Source: Pseudomonadota bacterium (GTDB lineage Bacteria; Pseudomonadota; Gammaproteobacteria; Steroidobacterales; Steroidobacteraceae). From it: a DNA stretch of 5,228 nucleotides. The notes under the pieces are model-generated. The model had not been told where the DNA came from and made no database searches. It was given only the letters and a program-made list of their open reading frames with translations. The translations under genes and the position numbers were made by a program. The DNA lies in contig JAJZLX010000526.1 of the NCBI GenBank assembly GCA_021850555.1, forward strand, positions 1 through 5,228, written 5' to 3'. Positions 1-5,228 of the stretch are shown piece after piece. Numbering within the stretch: position 1 is the first letter of the stretch; every line of letters begins with the position of its first letter.

Positions 1-2
1 CC

Positions 3-1259
3 ACCGAAACGACGGTCTACGTCAGCTTCGACAACGGCAATCACTGGCAGTCGCTGCGCCAGAACCTGCCCAGTACCGCCGTCACCGATCTCGTCGTTCA
101 CACCCGCAACCACATGAACGACCTGGTGATCAGTACTTTCGGCCGCGGCTTTTGGGTGCTCGACGACTTCACGCCGCTGCGCTCGATTGCCGCCCATGCC
201 CGGGCCATCGCCGCCTCGCCGGTTTACCTTTTCCGGCCCGAAACGGCCATTCGCGCCCGCGAGAACAGCAATTGGGATCAGCCGTTCGACGTCGAAGTGC
301 CGCATGCCCCCAACCCGCCCTATGGGGTGATCGTCGATTATTACCTGCGCCACAAGCCCAACGGACCGATCAAGCTGCAAATCTTCGATGCCCGCGGCAA
401 CCTGGTGCGCACCCTGACGAGCACGCTGCCGCCGCCCATCAAGGGCCAGCTCTATCCCCGCTACTGGCTGGCCTCGCCCCAGGCACGCGCCCTGCCCACC
501 CATGTCGGTCTGAATCGCTTTGCGTGGAACCTGCGCTATGGCCCGCCGCCCGCCTTCCGACACGACCTTGAAAATCAGATGAACACCGTGGCCGGTGCCA
601 CCACCCCGGGCCCGCATGGTCCGCAGGTGATGCCCGGTGTCTACACGCTCAAGCTCACCGTGGACGGGCACGTCTACATCCGCCACGTCACCGTCATGAA
701 CGATCCGCGTGTCGGGCAGAACCGCGTGCGGCTGGCCGCGCTGCGCGCCCAGAACCGCATGAGCCGGCGCGCCTACCGCGGCATGCAGGACAGCTACCGG
801 GGCTATCAGGAGGTGCACGCCGTGAAGGTTCAGTTGATGGCGCTCTTGCGCACGCACCTGAGCAAGTCACTGGCGACACAAGCCAAGGGGATCGAGGCCC
901 GCCTCGACAAGATTGGTGGGAATAAGGCAACGGGAGGCTTTCTCGCCAGGCTCCTGCACCCGCGGTCGCGGCCGAAGCCCGGCGCGCTGCGCTCCTTCGT
1001 CGTTGAGAACAACGCCTACAACCGCCTGGTCAGCCTCATGCAGGTGGGTATGGACATGCGGCCGACACCGGCCCAGCTCACCACGCTGGACGCCGACTGT
1101 CGTCACTACGATCACACGGTGGTCAGCTGGATGAGCTTGCAGACGGGCCAACTCGCCGCGTTCAACACCGCGTTGGCCGCAAGCCATCGGCGCGAGCTGC
1201 GGCTCGCGCCGGTTCGGCTCACCGTTCCGGCCTGCGGCTTCGTGCGTAACGAACGTTGA
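3..1259 (+). CDS. C-terminal part of a BNR/Asp-box beta-propeller (sortilin-like 'glycosyl hydrolase') protein
   Basis: The reading frame is open from the window edge (first full codon at 3) to TGA at 1257-1259, so this is the last 418 codons of a longer gene and the ATG at 114 is internal. Residues coded at 24-47 form an Asp-box (SFDNGNHW), the turn motif of BNR propeller blades. It is followed by the conserved last blade (DLVISTFGRGFWVLDD) and the family's typical post-propeller stretch (SPVYLFRP). A FlgD/Ig-like beta domain follows: one strand group near 375-420 (LQIFDARGNLVRTL) and another near 625-700 (PGVYTLKLTVDGHVYIRHV). The last ~180 residues are mostly helical and rich in Arg, Ala and Leu. 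From the family, such proteins are usually about 1000 residues and exported. Their substrate is generally unknown, and 'glycosyl hydrolase' is only a label by homology. The signal peptide would lie outside the window. The gene converges on the pcm remnant. Confidence 0.88.
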   Translation, partial: TETTVYVSFDNGNHWQSLRQNLPSTAVTDLVVHTRNHMNDLVISTFGRGFWVLDDFTPLRSIAAHARAIAASPVYLFRPETAIRARENSNWDQPFDVEVPHAPNPPYGVIVDYYLRHKPNGPIKLQIFDARGNLVRTLTSTLPPPIKGQLYPRYWLASPQARALPTHVGLNRFAWNLRYGPPPAFRHDLENQMNTVAGATTPGPHGPQVMPGVYTLKLTVDGHVYIRHVTVMNDPRVGQNRVRLAALRAQNRMSRRAYRGMQDSYRGYQEVHAVKVQLMALLRTHLSKSLATQAKGIEARLDKIGGNKATGGFLARLLHPRSRPKPGALRSFVVENNAYNRLVSLMQVGMDMRPTPAQLTTLDADCRHYDHTVVSWMSLQTGQLAAFNTALAASHRRELRLAPVRLTVPACGFVRNER

Positions 1260-1279
1260 GTGCAGTCCAGCCCGAGCGC

Positions 1280-1308
1280 GACCCGCCTGCACGCCGTGCG
1301 GGCGGGTC
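1280..1308. terminator. Hairpin terminator between convergent genes
   Basis: A near-perfect inverted repeat begins 20 bp after the stop of the BNR gene. The outer stem is GACCCGCC/GGCGGGTC (8 bp), then one T-G pair, then GCAC/GTGC, with a GCC loop; 13 pairs in all. It lies between two convergent genes and could serve both. No T-run follows on either strand, so it may act as a Rho-assisted or mRNA-stabilising hairpin rather than a textbook intrinsic terminator. Confidence 0.65.
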
Positions 1309-1349
1309 GACTTCCTCCGGCAGCTCGCAGCCGTGCTCCGCGCAGCCTA

Positions 1350-1638
1350 CTAGCCCTTGCCGCCAAGCAGACGCACGAAGGCGACGCGCCCGAGCGACGC
1401 GCGCGTCACGCCCTCTTGACGCCGCGTGAAGCACATCAGCGCCTGCTCACCGTCCGGACCGACCGGAGCCATCAGCCAACCGCCCCGGGGCAAGCTGCTC
1501 CAGCAGCTCCCGCGACACCGCAAGCGGCGCGGCCGCCACCAGGATGGCCTCGAACGGCGCCTGAGCGCTCCAGCCCCGCGTGCCGTCGCCCTGCCGGATC
1601 TTGACGTTGAGAATGTCGAGCGACTGAACCGCCCACAT
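1350..1638 (-). pseudogene. pcm: pcm remnant: protein-L-isoaspartate O-methyltransferase, C-terminal half, frameshifted
   Basis: Read on the minus strand from about 1638 down to TAG at 1352-1350, the DNA codes for the C-terminal ~95 residues of a PCMT-type SAM-dependent methyltransferase, which repairs isoaspartyl damage in proteins (usual length about 215-225 aa). Recognisable parts are LNVKIRQGDGTRGW, then APFEAILVAAAP (the family's PFDAIIVTAAP motif), then LLEQLAPG, and after a frame change GWLMAPVGPDGEQAL and VAFVRLLGGKG at the end. The frame change is one extra base in the CCCCGGGGC run at about 1482-1490; removing it joins PG to GWLMAPVG. The SAM-binding N-terminal half is absent, and nothing like it occurs at higher coordinates. 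Similarity ends near 1620-1640, where the AT-rich fic promoter begins. The gene is non-functional as it stands. The frameshift alone could be a sequencing error, but the N-terminal loss could not. Confidence 0.85.
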
Positions 1639-1667
1639 ATTTAACTTGCTGCGCTCGCTAGTTAAAT
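1639..1667. promoter_or_regulatory. Inverted repeat upstream of fic (candidate operator)
   Basis: ATTTAACTTGC at 1639-1649 and GCTAGTTAAAT at 1657-1667 are inverted copies matching at 10 of 11 positions, separated by 7 bp. The right arm's CTAGTTAAAT recurs exactly 30 bp downstream (1688-1697). This AT-rich block sits between the truncated pcm and the extended -10 promoter of fic. Inference: a binding site for the winged HTH at the C-terminus of the Fic protein. The repeats are seen directly; the binding is not. Confidence 0.5.
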
Positions 1668-1687
1668 CTGTTGCCGTACCTGGAATA

Positions 1688-1717
1688 CTAGTTAAATTTA
1701 ATATGCTATACTTAAAT
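1688..1717. promoter_or_regulatory. Second set of TTAAAT half-sites overlapping the fic promoter
   Basis: CTAGTTAAAT at 1688-1697 is an exact copy of 1658-1667. It merges into the perfect 10-bp palindrome TTAAATTTAA (1692-1701). A further TTAAAT lies at 1712-1717, starting at the last base of the -10 hexamer. The same-strand TTAAAT copies begin at 1662, 1692 and 1712, spaced 30 and 20 bp, so roughly on one face of the helix. A protein bound here would block RNA polymerase, which suggests repression, probably autoregulation by the Fic protein. Confidence 0.45.
1704..1712 (+). promoter_or_regulatory. Extended -10 promoter of fic
   Basis: TGCTATACT gives an extended -10 element (TG, one base, TATACT). 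No good -35 is found at 17 bp (the best nearby is TGGAAT at 1681-1686, with a 20-bp spacer), which is tolerable for an extended -10 promoter. The transcription start predicted 6-8 bp downstream falls at about 1718-1720, on or beside the ATG of the mini-ORF at 1719. Confidence 0.55.
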
Positions 1718-1718
1718 A

Positions 1719-1757
1719 ATGGAAGCAGCTGACGAAGCGGTGCAGCCCTGCGACTGA
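1719..1757 (+). other. Possible leaderless 12-codon mini-ORF before fic
   Basis: ATG at 1719 opens a short frame coding MEAADEAVQPCD and ending in TGA at 1755-1757, 4 bp before the fic ATG. The predicted transcription start coincides with this ATG, so it would be read from a leaderless mRNA, and fic could be translated by reinitiation. This would explain why fic itself has no visible Shine-Dalgarno. The arrangement is seen; the expression is inferred and may be chance. Confidence 0.25.
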
Positions 1758-1761
1758 ATCG

Positions 1762-2943
1762 ATGAAACGGGATCCGTTCGGAACATACGTTGAGTCCATG
1801 ACGCTTGGCGAGACCGTCCGTGCCTTCGTGCCTCCGGTGCTGCCTCCCGATCCGCCTCTTGTCTTTACGGCCGGGTCCCAACGTGCACTCGATCGGGCGA
1901 TGCTCTCTCTCGGGCGACTCGACGGCGCCGCGACGACGCTGCCTCATGTGGACTTGCTGCTCTATACATTCGTTCGTAAAGAGGCCGTTCTTTCCTCGCA
2001 GATCGAAGGCACCCAATCCACGCTGGATGAGCTGCTGGCACACGAAATCGCGGCGGTGCCCGGTGCACCGGGTGATGACGTACGGGAGGTCTCGCGCTAC
2101 ATCGATGCAATGAACCACGGCTTGGAACGAATGGCCAGCGGCTTCCCACTCTCGACCCGGCTGTTACGCGAAATGCACGGCATCCTGCTCGCCGATGGAC
2201 GCGGTGCACAGAAGCAACCCGGTGAATTTCGCCGCTCCCAGAACTGGATCGGAGGCACGCGGCCTGGCAATGCGGCCTTCGTTCCGCCACCGCCAACTCA
2301 CCTCGATGCGTGCCTCGCCAATCTCGAGCGCTACTTGCACGAACCGGCCAATCCAGTCGTAAAGGCGGCCCTCGCCCATGTGCAGTTCGAAACCCTTCAC
2401 CCATTTCTGGACGGCAATGGCCGTGTCGGGCGCCAGCTGATTACGCTGATGCTCTGCCACGACAAGGTTCTGCACCAGCCACTGCTGTATCCCAGCTTGT
2501 ATTTCAAGCAGCACCGGCAACAGTACTACGCAGAGCTGGACGCGGTGCGTGCCGACGGGGACTATGAGCGCTGGATAGACTTCTTTGCGGAGGCGATCCG
2601 TCACAGCGCCGAGGTCGCGATCGAAACCGGCCGACGCGTGACGCAGGCGTTTCACGAAGATCGAACAGAGCTGCGCGCCGTACCCAGGATTGCCGGCTCG
2701 CTGCTGATGATCCAGGAGGCGCTGCAGGCCAAGCCTCTCGCCACGGTGGCGACACTGAGAGAGGCTACGGGGCTCACGACGCCGACCGTCAATTCATTGC
2801 TGCGCGAGCTCGAGGCGCGCAGGATCATCAAGGAGACAACGGGACGCGCCCGAGATCGGGTGTATGTTTATCGACGTTACCTTGAGGCACTGGCGGCCGA
2901 GGAGGAGGCGCCCGCGAAGCTCGCCGAGGCGTCCGGCGGGTGA
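1762..2943 (+). CDS. Class II Fic family protein (AMP-transferase) with C-terminal winged helix-turn-helix
   Basis: This complete 393-residue protein begins with the Fic N-terminal domain (MKRDPFGTYVESMTLGE..., about residues 1-100). That domain carries the inhibitory motif SSQIEG at 78-83, with Glu82 as the predicted autoinhibitory glutamate; its place before the Fic core makes this class II. The Fic core (about 110-240) has GEFRRSQNWIGG near 154-165 and the full catalytic motif HPFLDGNGRVGR at 213-224, with His213 the catalytic base and Asp217 the metal ligand. A winged HTH follows at about 325-375 (VATLREATGLTTPTVNSLLREL). From the family, such enzymes usually transfer AMP from ATP to Ser, Thr or Tyr hydroxyls of a target or of themselves; the target here is unknown. 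ATG 1762 is chosen because its N-terminus matches the family and no other ATG, GTG or TTG lies in frame back to the stop at 1717. There is no Shine-Dalgarno and no antitoxin-like partner beside it. All key residues are intact. Confidence 0.93.
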   Translation: MKRDPFGTYVESMTLGETVRAFVPPVLPPDPPLVFTAGSQRALDRAMLSLGRLDGAATTLPHVDLLLYTFVRKEAVLSSQIEGTQSTLDELLAHEIAAVPGAPGDDVREVSRYIDAMNHGLERMASGFPLSTRLLREMHGILLADGRGAQKQPGEFRRSQNWIGGTRPGNAAFVPPPPTHLDACLANLERYLHEPANPVVKAALAHVQFETLHPFLDGNGRVGRQLITLMLCHDKVLHQPLLYPSLYFKQHRQQYYAELDAVRADGDYERWIDFFAEAIRHSAEVAIETGRRVTQAFHEDRTELRAVPRIAGSLLMIQEALQAKPLATVATLREATGLTTPTVNSLLRELEARRIIKETTGRARDRVYVYRRYLEALAAEEEAPAKLAEASGG

Positions 2944-3075
2944 AAGAACTCGGGGTGGGCGGCGCGGGCTCGATTCAACGACGGTCTGGCAGGCAACGAC
3001 CCCGTCACGCGAAGTGGTGTTTCTGATCCGGTGGCGCCAGAACGCCGTGGAAGTCTGAAGCGTTCTCTGGATTGG

Positions 3076-3120
<45 letters not shown>

Positions 3121-3480
3121 GCCGGCTCCTCTGCCTCTAGGTGACTCACAATGTGTAATGAAACAATAGCTTAGCACATGTGAACGGTGGTCAGGAATTG
3201 CCTGATTCTGGGGTTTGGCCGCGGTTTTGAGATGACTGCCTGAGTCTCGAGGCGGTCGACATCGCCTCTCTCGTCTTCTTCCGATTTCCCCCTTTCTACG
3301 TCGTTCTTTTCCGCGTCACCGCGAAGCGGCGGCGCGGTCTGACCGGCCCGCTGGCCGGGCAGAAGCCCTCCCGTTGCGGCGCGATACGACAGGGCGCCGG
3401 GGCGTGCTGCGGCGGCGCTACCGGCTTCGGCTATGCTCGCGGCGGGGATGGCAAATAAGACGAAGGCCCGGGTCGTTTGA
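3121..3480. other. Non-coding, structured stretch between the tRNA scar and the IS21-like genes
   Basis: No convincing gene is seen here. The first 60 bases are AT-richer than the surroundings. TCAGG-AATTG-CCTGA at 3191-3205 is a perfect inverted repeat, and TGCCTGATTCT (3199-3209) recurs at 3237-3247 with one change. A tight hairpin, CCGGCC-CGCT-GGCCGG, lies at 3343-3358. The repeats at 3179-3247 could be the multiple transposase-binding sites that IS21-family ends carry, which would put the left end of that element near TGTGAACGG at 3179. No matching right end is present in the window to confirm this. Confidence 0.35.
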
Positions 3481-3501
3481 TTGGCGTCGAACCCCCGGGC
3501 C
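3465..3501. repeat. GC-rich hairpin at the start of the cysteine-rich ORF
   Basis: GGCCCGGG (3465-3472) and CCCGGGCC (3494-3501) are perfect 8-bp inverted arms around a 21-base loop. The hairpin covers the TTG at 3481, the earliest possible start of the next gene. It may limit read-through transcription or translation of the element's genes, or be incidental in GC-rich DNA. Confidence 0.35.
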
Positions 3502-4023
3502 CTCGTGCGCAGCGCCGTCGGAGGCAGCTTTGCAGGGCCTTTATGCCCCGCCGCCCCGGCGCTGTCCAGTGCCGTCGGGGAGGGGGTCTTGGGGCTGCTC
3601 GAGGAGCCGGCGACCTACCGGCTCTACCATTGCCGTCGCTGCGGGATGCAGGTGTGCATCTGCGCGCAATGCGATTGCGGGAACCTGTACTGCCCGGGGG
3701 AGTGCGCCGAACTCGCGCGTCGGGAGTCTGTGCGCCGCGCCGGCGCCCGCTACCAGCGCTCCTGCCGTGGAGCCCGCAAACACGCCGAACGACAACGGCG
3801 CTACCGCGAGCGCAGGAAGCGAGATGTGACGCATCACGCCTTCTCACTCGTGACGAGCCGGTGCAGCGTATCGAGGTGTCCGGTCATCGCGAGCGAGCCG
3901 ACCGATGTTGCCTTCGAAGAGCCTCCCTGTCACCCGATCCGCTTGCCTCAGACCCGCTGCGCGTTCTGTGGCAGGGTGTTGCCGGCCTTTGCCCGCCTTC
4001 ATCCCTGGCGCTGGAGCGGATGA
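3481..4023 (+). CDS. Cysteine-rich accessory protein of an IS21-like element
   Basis: The frame codes up to 180 residues. The middle (about 45-115) is the conserved-looking part. YRLYHCRRCGMQVCICAQCD and GNLYCPGEC hold seven cysteines in CxxC, CxC and CxxxC spacings suited to metal binding. A strongly basic helix follows (ARRESVRRAGARYQ and ARKHAERQRRYRERRKR), and a second Cys pair lies near the C-terminus (CAFCGRVLPAFAR). I recognise this only as a hypothetical protein often found just before istA in some IS21-like elements; its function is unknown, and nucleic-acid binding by a zinc-ribbon-like fold is inference. The start is uncertain. TTG 3481 lies directly after an in-frame stop, GTG 3505 is another option, and neither has a clear Shine-Dalgarno. 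The gene ends 33 bp before istA on the same strand, so the two are probably co-transcribed. Confidence 0.62.
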   Translation: MASNPRALVRSAVGGSFAGPLCPAAPALSSAVGEGVLGLLEEPATYRLYHCRRCGMQVCICAQCDCGNLYCPGECAELARRESVRRAGARYQRSCRGARKHAERQRRYRERRKRDVTHHAFSLVTSRCSVSRCPVIASEPTDVAFEEPPCHPIRLPQTRCAFCGRVLPAFARLHPWRWSG

Positions 4024-4056
4024 GTTCCATCGTGCTCGACGATCGAGGGTATTGCG

Positions 4057-4416
4057 ATGATCTCGCGTGAGCTCGAGGCGCAGATCCTGCGTCTCTATCA
4101 TGCCGAGCACTGGCCGATCGGCACGCTTGCCCGCCAGCTCGGTATCCACCACCTCACCGTGCGCCGCGTGCTGACGCAGGCGGGCATCCCCGCAGCCGAA
4201 CAGTCTACACGGCGCTCGATGGCAGATCCCTTCGTGCCGTTCATCCAGGACACCCTCGCCCGGTATCCGACACTGCGTGCCTCGCGGCTGTATCAGATGG
4301 TGCGCGAGCGCGGCTATCCTGGCCGCCCCGATCACTTCCGTGCGATCGTCGCCCGACACCGGCCGCGTCCGCTTGCCGAGGCGTATCTGCGGCTTCGCAC
4401 GTTGCCAGGCGAGTAA
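4057..4416 (+). pseudogene. istA: Truncated IS21-family transposase IstA (N-terminal HTH only)
   Basis: The 119 residues match the start of IstA transposases of about 500 residues. An N-terminal helix-turn-helix spans about residues 5-45 ([18 protein letters not shown], then [17 protein letters not shown]). The conserved stretch [19 protein letters not shown] follows, then [20 protein letters not shown] and finally [11 protein letters not shown]. In intact homologues the next residues lead into the DDE catalytic domain (typically QAQVDWG). Here the similarity stops at 4413, and the next three bases, TAA, are the first bases of an incoming element's palindromic end. The catalytic domain and the partner gene istB are missing from the window, so the protein cannot transpose DNA. 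It could in principle still bind IS ends. Confidence 0.85.
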
Positions 4417-4433
4417 TGGGAAGCTTCCCATTA
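4414..4433. repeat. Perfect 20-bp palindrome at the end of the element that interrupts istA
   Basis: TAATGGGAAGCTTCCCATTA is its own reverse complement over all 20 bases, centred on AAGCTT. It begins at the exact point where IstA similarity stops, so it is probably the terminus of the inserted element. The 11-bp unit TAATGGGAAGC occurs here in both orientations, overlapping by two bases. Confidence 0.8.
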
Positions 4434-4450
4434 GTCTCCTAATCGGAAGC
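4423..4450. mobile_element. 11-6-11 inverted-repeat array, candidate tyrosine-recombinase core site
   Basis: GCTTCCCATTA (4423-4433) and TAATCGGAAGC (4440-4450) are inverted arms matching at 10 of 11 positions around the 6-bp spacer GTCTCC. This 28-bp layout is the same as Xer dif and related tyrosine-recombinase core sites. Together with the copy at 4414 there are three copies of the 11-mer. A recombinase-like gene starts about 120 bp inside, so this is best read as the left end of an element moved by that recombinase. Strand exchange in the spacer is inferred. Confidence 0.6.
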
Positions 4451-4535
4451 AGCCCGTAATCAAAAGGATGACCGACAAGTCGCGGACGGCCGGGATTATT
4501 TTTGCGATTTTGCTTCACATTATGGGCATGAGGGA

Positions 4536-4562
4536 TCCTCGGGCCTGGCCTAGTCCGAGGAG
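4536..4562 (+). promoter_or_regulatory. Hairpin covering the Shine-Dalgarno of the recombinase gene
   Basis: TCCTCGG (4536-4542) pairs perfectly with CCGAGGA (4555-4561), leaving a 12-base loop. The 3' arm contains most of the GAGGAG Shine-Dalgarno (4557-4562), which lies 6 bases before the ATG at 4569. Folding would hide the ribosome site, a plausible way to keep recombinase levels low. I could not place a convincing -35/-10 pair upstream. Confidence 0.4.
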
Positions 4563-4568
4563 ATTTCC

Positions 4569-5156
4569 ATGTCTGTTCAAACGTCGGCCGATGAGGTATT
4601 GATCGAGAGACTACTGACTCATCTGAAAGTCGAGGGATATTCCCTACGAATCCAGCGGTGGTATCCGGCTCGCGTACGTCAGTTACTGGACTACTGCAAC
4701 CGCCATGGACTACCGATAGAAGCCGTCCGCACGAGGCACGTGAAGCAGTTCTTGCTCCGGCGATATCGGCTGTCGCGGAAACGGCACGGCGCCCTACCGC
4801 CGTTTGCGAAATGGAGACATCGATACACCGGTGCCGTCAATATGACGCTGCGTCTAGTGCACGGATCGTGGCCTGTTCCGGATCCGCCATGCACCGCGCT
4901 TGAGGCCTTTCACCGCGACCTCGTAGACGATTATGACACGTGGCTTCGAGACCAACGCGGGCTGTGTGCGGTGACGCGCAGCAAACGCAGGGTGCGTGCG
5001 CTACAGTTCCTGACGTACCTTGGTTCTCGCGCCGAGAATGATGGCCTTGGCAGCGTGAGCGTTCAGGAGGTCGACGCGTACGTGCTACGTTGTTGCGCCG
5101 GACTGGCACGCGCTTCCATAGAGGATCGCACTGTTGTTACGTCCTCCAGTATCTGA
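4569..5156 (+). pseudogene. Tyrosine recombinase/integrase-like protein, N-terminal part, disrupted before the catalytic domain
   Basis: ATG 4569 has a good Shine-Dalgarno, and the frame runs 195 codons to TGA at 5154-5156. The protein has two helical segments of the SAM-like, core-binding type seen in tyrosine recombinases. The first is at about 8-55 (LIERLLTHLKVEGYSLRIQR, then VRQLLDYCNRHG). The second is at about 110-185 (LEAFHRDLVDDYDTWLRDQR, then VRALQFLTYLG, VQEVDAYVLRCC and ARASIEDRT). Such proteins should reach 300-450 residues and end in a domain with the Arg-His-x-x-Arg-Tyr catalytic set; none of it is seen here. From about 5132 a second frame reads CCYVLQYLRRNAFRFP and stays open to the window edge, so a frameshift at about 5125-5135 probably breaks the gene. 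The position just inside a palindromic end suggests the first gene of a recombinase-in-trio (RIT)-like element. Some codons (CTA, AGA, TTA) are less GC-biased than in the neighbours, as in recently acquired DNA. Confidence 0.6.
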
Positions 5157-5228
5157 GGCGTAACGCCTTCCGTTTTCCCGCGCTCGTTCAGGATTTCTGC
5201 CGGCGCACCCCCGGTGCCCCCCCACGCC
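5132..5228 (+). other. Possible frameshifted continuation of the recombinase
   Basis: The frame starting at 5132 (CCYVLQYLRRNAFRFP, then ALVQDFCRRTPGAPP) has no stop to the window edge and overlaps the last codons of the recombinase frame. The first part looks like the helix that should follow the core-binding domain. The later part is not clearly similar to anything I know, so the break may involve more than one change. No catalytic motif is visible before the edge. Confidence 0.35.

Noticed and set aside
867..1292. Minus-strand frame of about 141 codons opposite the BNR gene
   Set aside because: It is a GC-rich shadow of a well-supported gene, with no recognisable motifs.
1447..2118. Long minus-strand frame of about 223 codons spanning the pcm/fic junction
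   Set aside because: Only its C-terminal part (below about 1640) is protein-like, as pcm; the rest is antisense to the fic gene and promoter. It is an accidental fusion.
3844..4518. Long minus-strand frame of about 224 codons opposite istA
   Set aside because: It is antisense to the recognisable IstA and Cys-rich frames, with no family resemblance and low-complexity, Arg-rich content.

Overview
The window is GC-rich DNA of bacterial type. It looks like Pseudomonadota, perhaps a gammaproteobacterium of the Xanthomonadales kind. That guess rests on the gene families present and a proK-like tRNA-Pro(CGG) remnant; nothing in the sequence fixes the species. It reads as ordinary chromosome on the left passing into a stack of broken mobile elements on the right.

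Left part (1-1640). The first gene is the C-terminal end of a large exported BNR/Asp-box beta-propeller protein of the 'WD40/YVTN/BNR-like repeat, sortilin-type glycosyl hydrolase' group. It converges on a remnant of pcm (protein-L-isoaspartate O-methyltransferase) on the minus strand, and a strong hairpin at 1280-1308 lies between them. The pcm remnant has lost its N-terminal half at about 1640 and also carries a +1 frameshift.

Middle (1639-3120). At the pcm breakpoint the base composition turns abruptly AT-rich. That stretch carries an extended -10 promoter wrapped in repeated TTAAAT/CTAGTTAAAT half-sites, then a possible leaderless 12-codon mini-ORF, then a complete class II Fic protein with a C-terminal winged helix-turn-helix. 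This is the layout expected of an autoregulated Fic AMP-transferase. Downstream, 3076-3120 holds only the 3' half of a tRNA-Pro(CGG) on the minus strand, from anticodon loop to CCA. This is the classic scar (attL/attR) of an integrative element that uses a tRNA gene.

Right part (3121-5228). After about 360 bases of structured non-coding DNA come two genes of an IS21-like element: a cysteine-rich accessory protein and the helix-turn-helix N-terminus of IstA. IstA is cut at residue 119. The cut is made by the end of a second element, which begins with a perfect 20-bp palindrome and contains an 11-6-11 inverted-repeat array resembling a tyrosine-recombinase core site. About 120 bp inside that end is a tyrosine-recombinase-like gene, possibly the first gene of a recombinase-in-trio (RIT) type element. 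It is disrupted by a frameshift or stop near 5130-5156 before its catalytic domain.

The most interesting points are the dif-like array at the end of the second element, the operator array with its mini-ORF in front of fic, and the tRNA-Pro scar that appears to mark the border between chromosome and mobile DNA. I see no clearly new multi-gene system.
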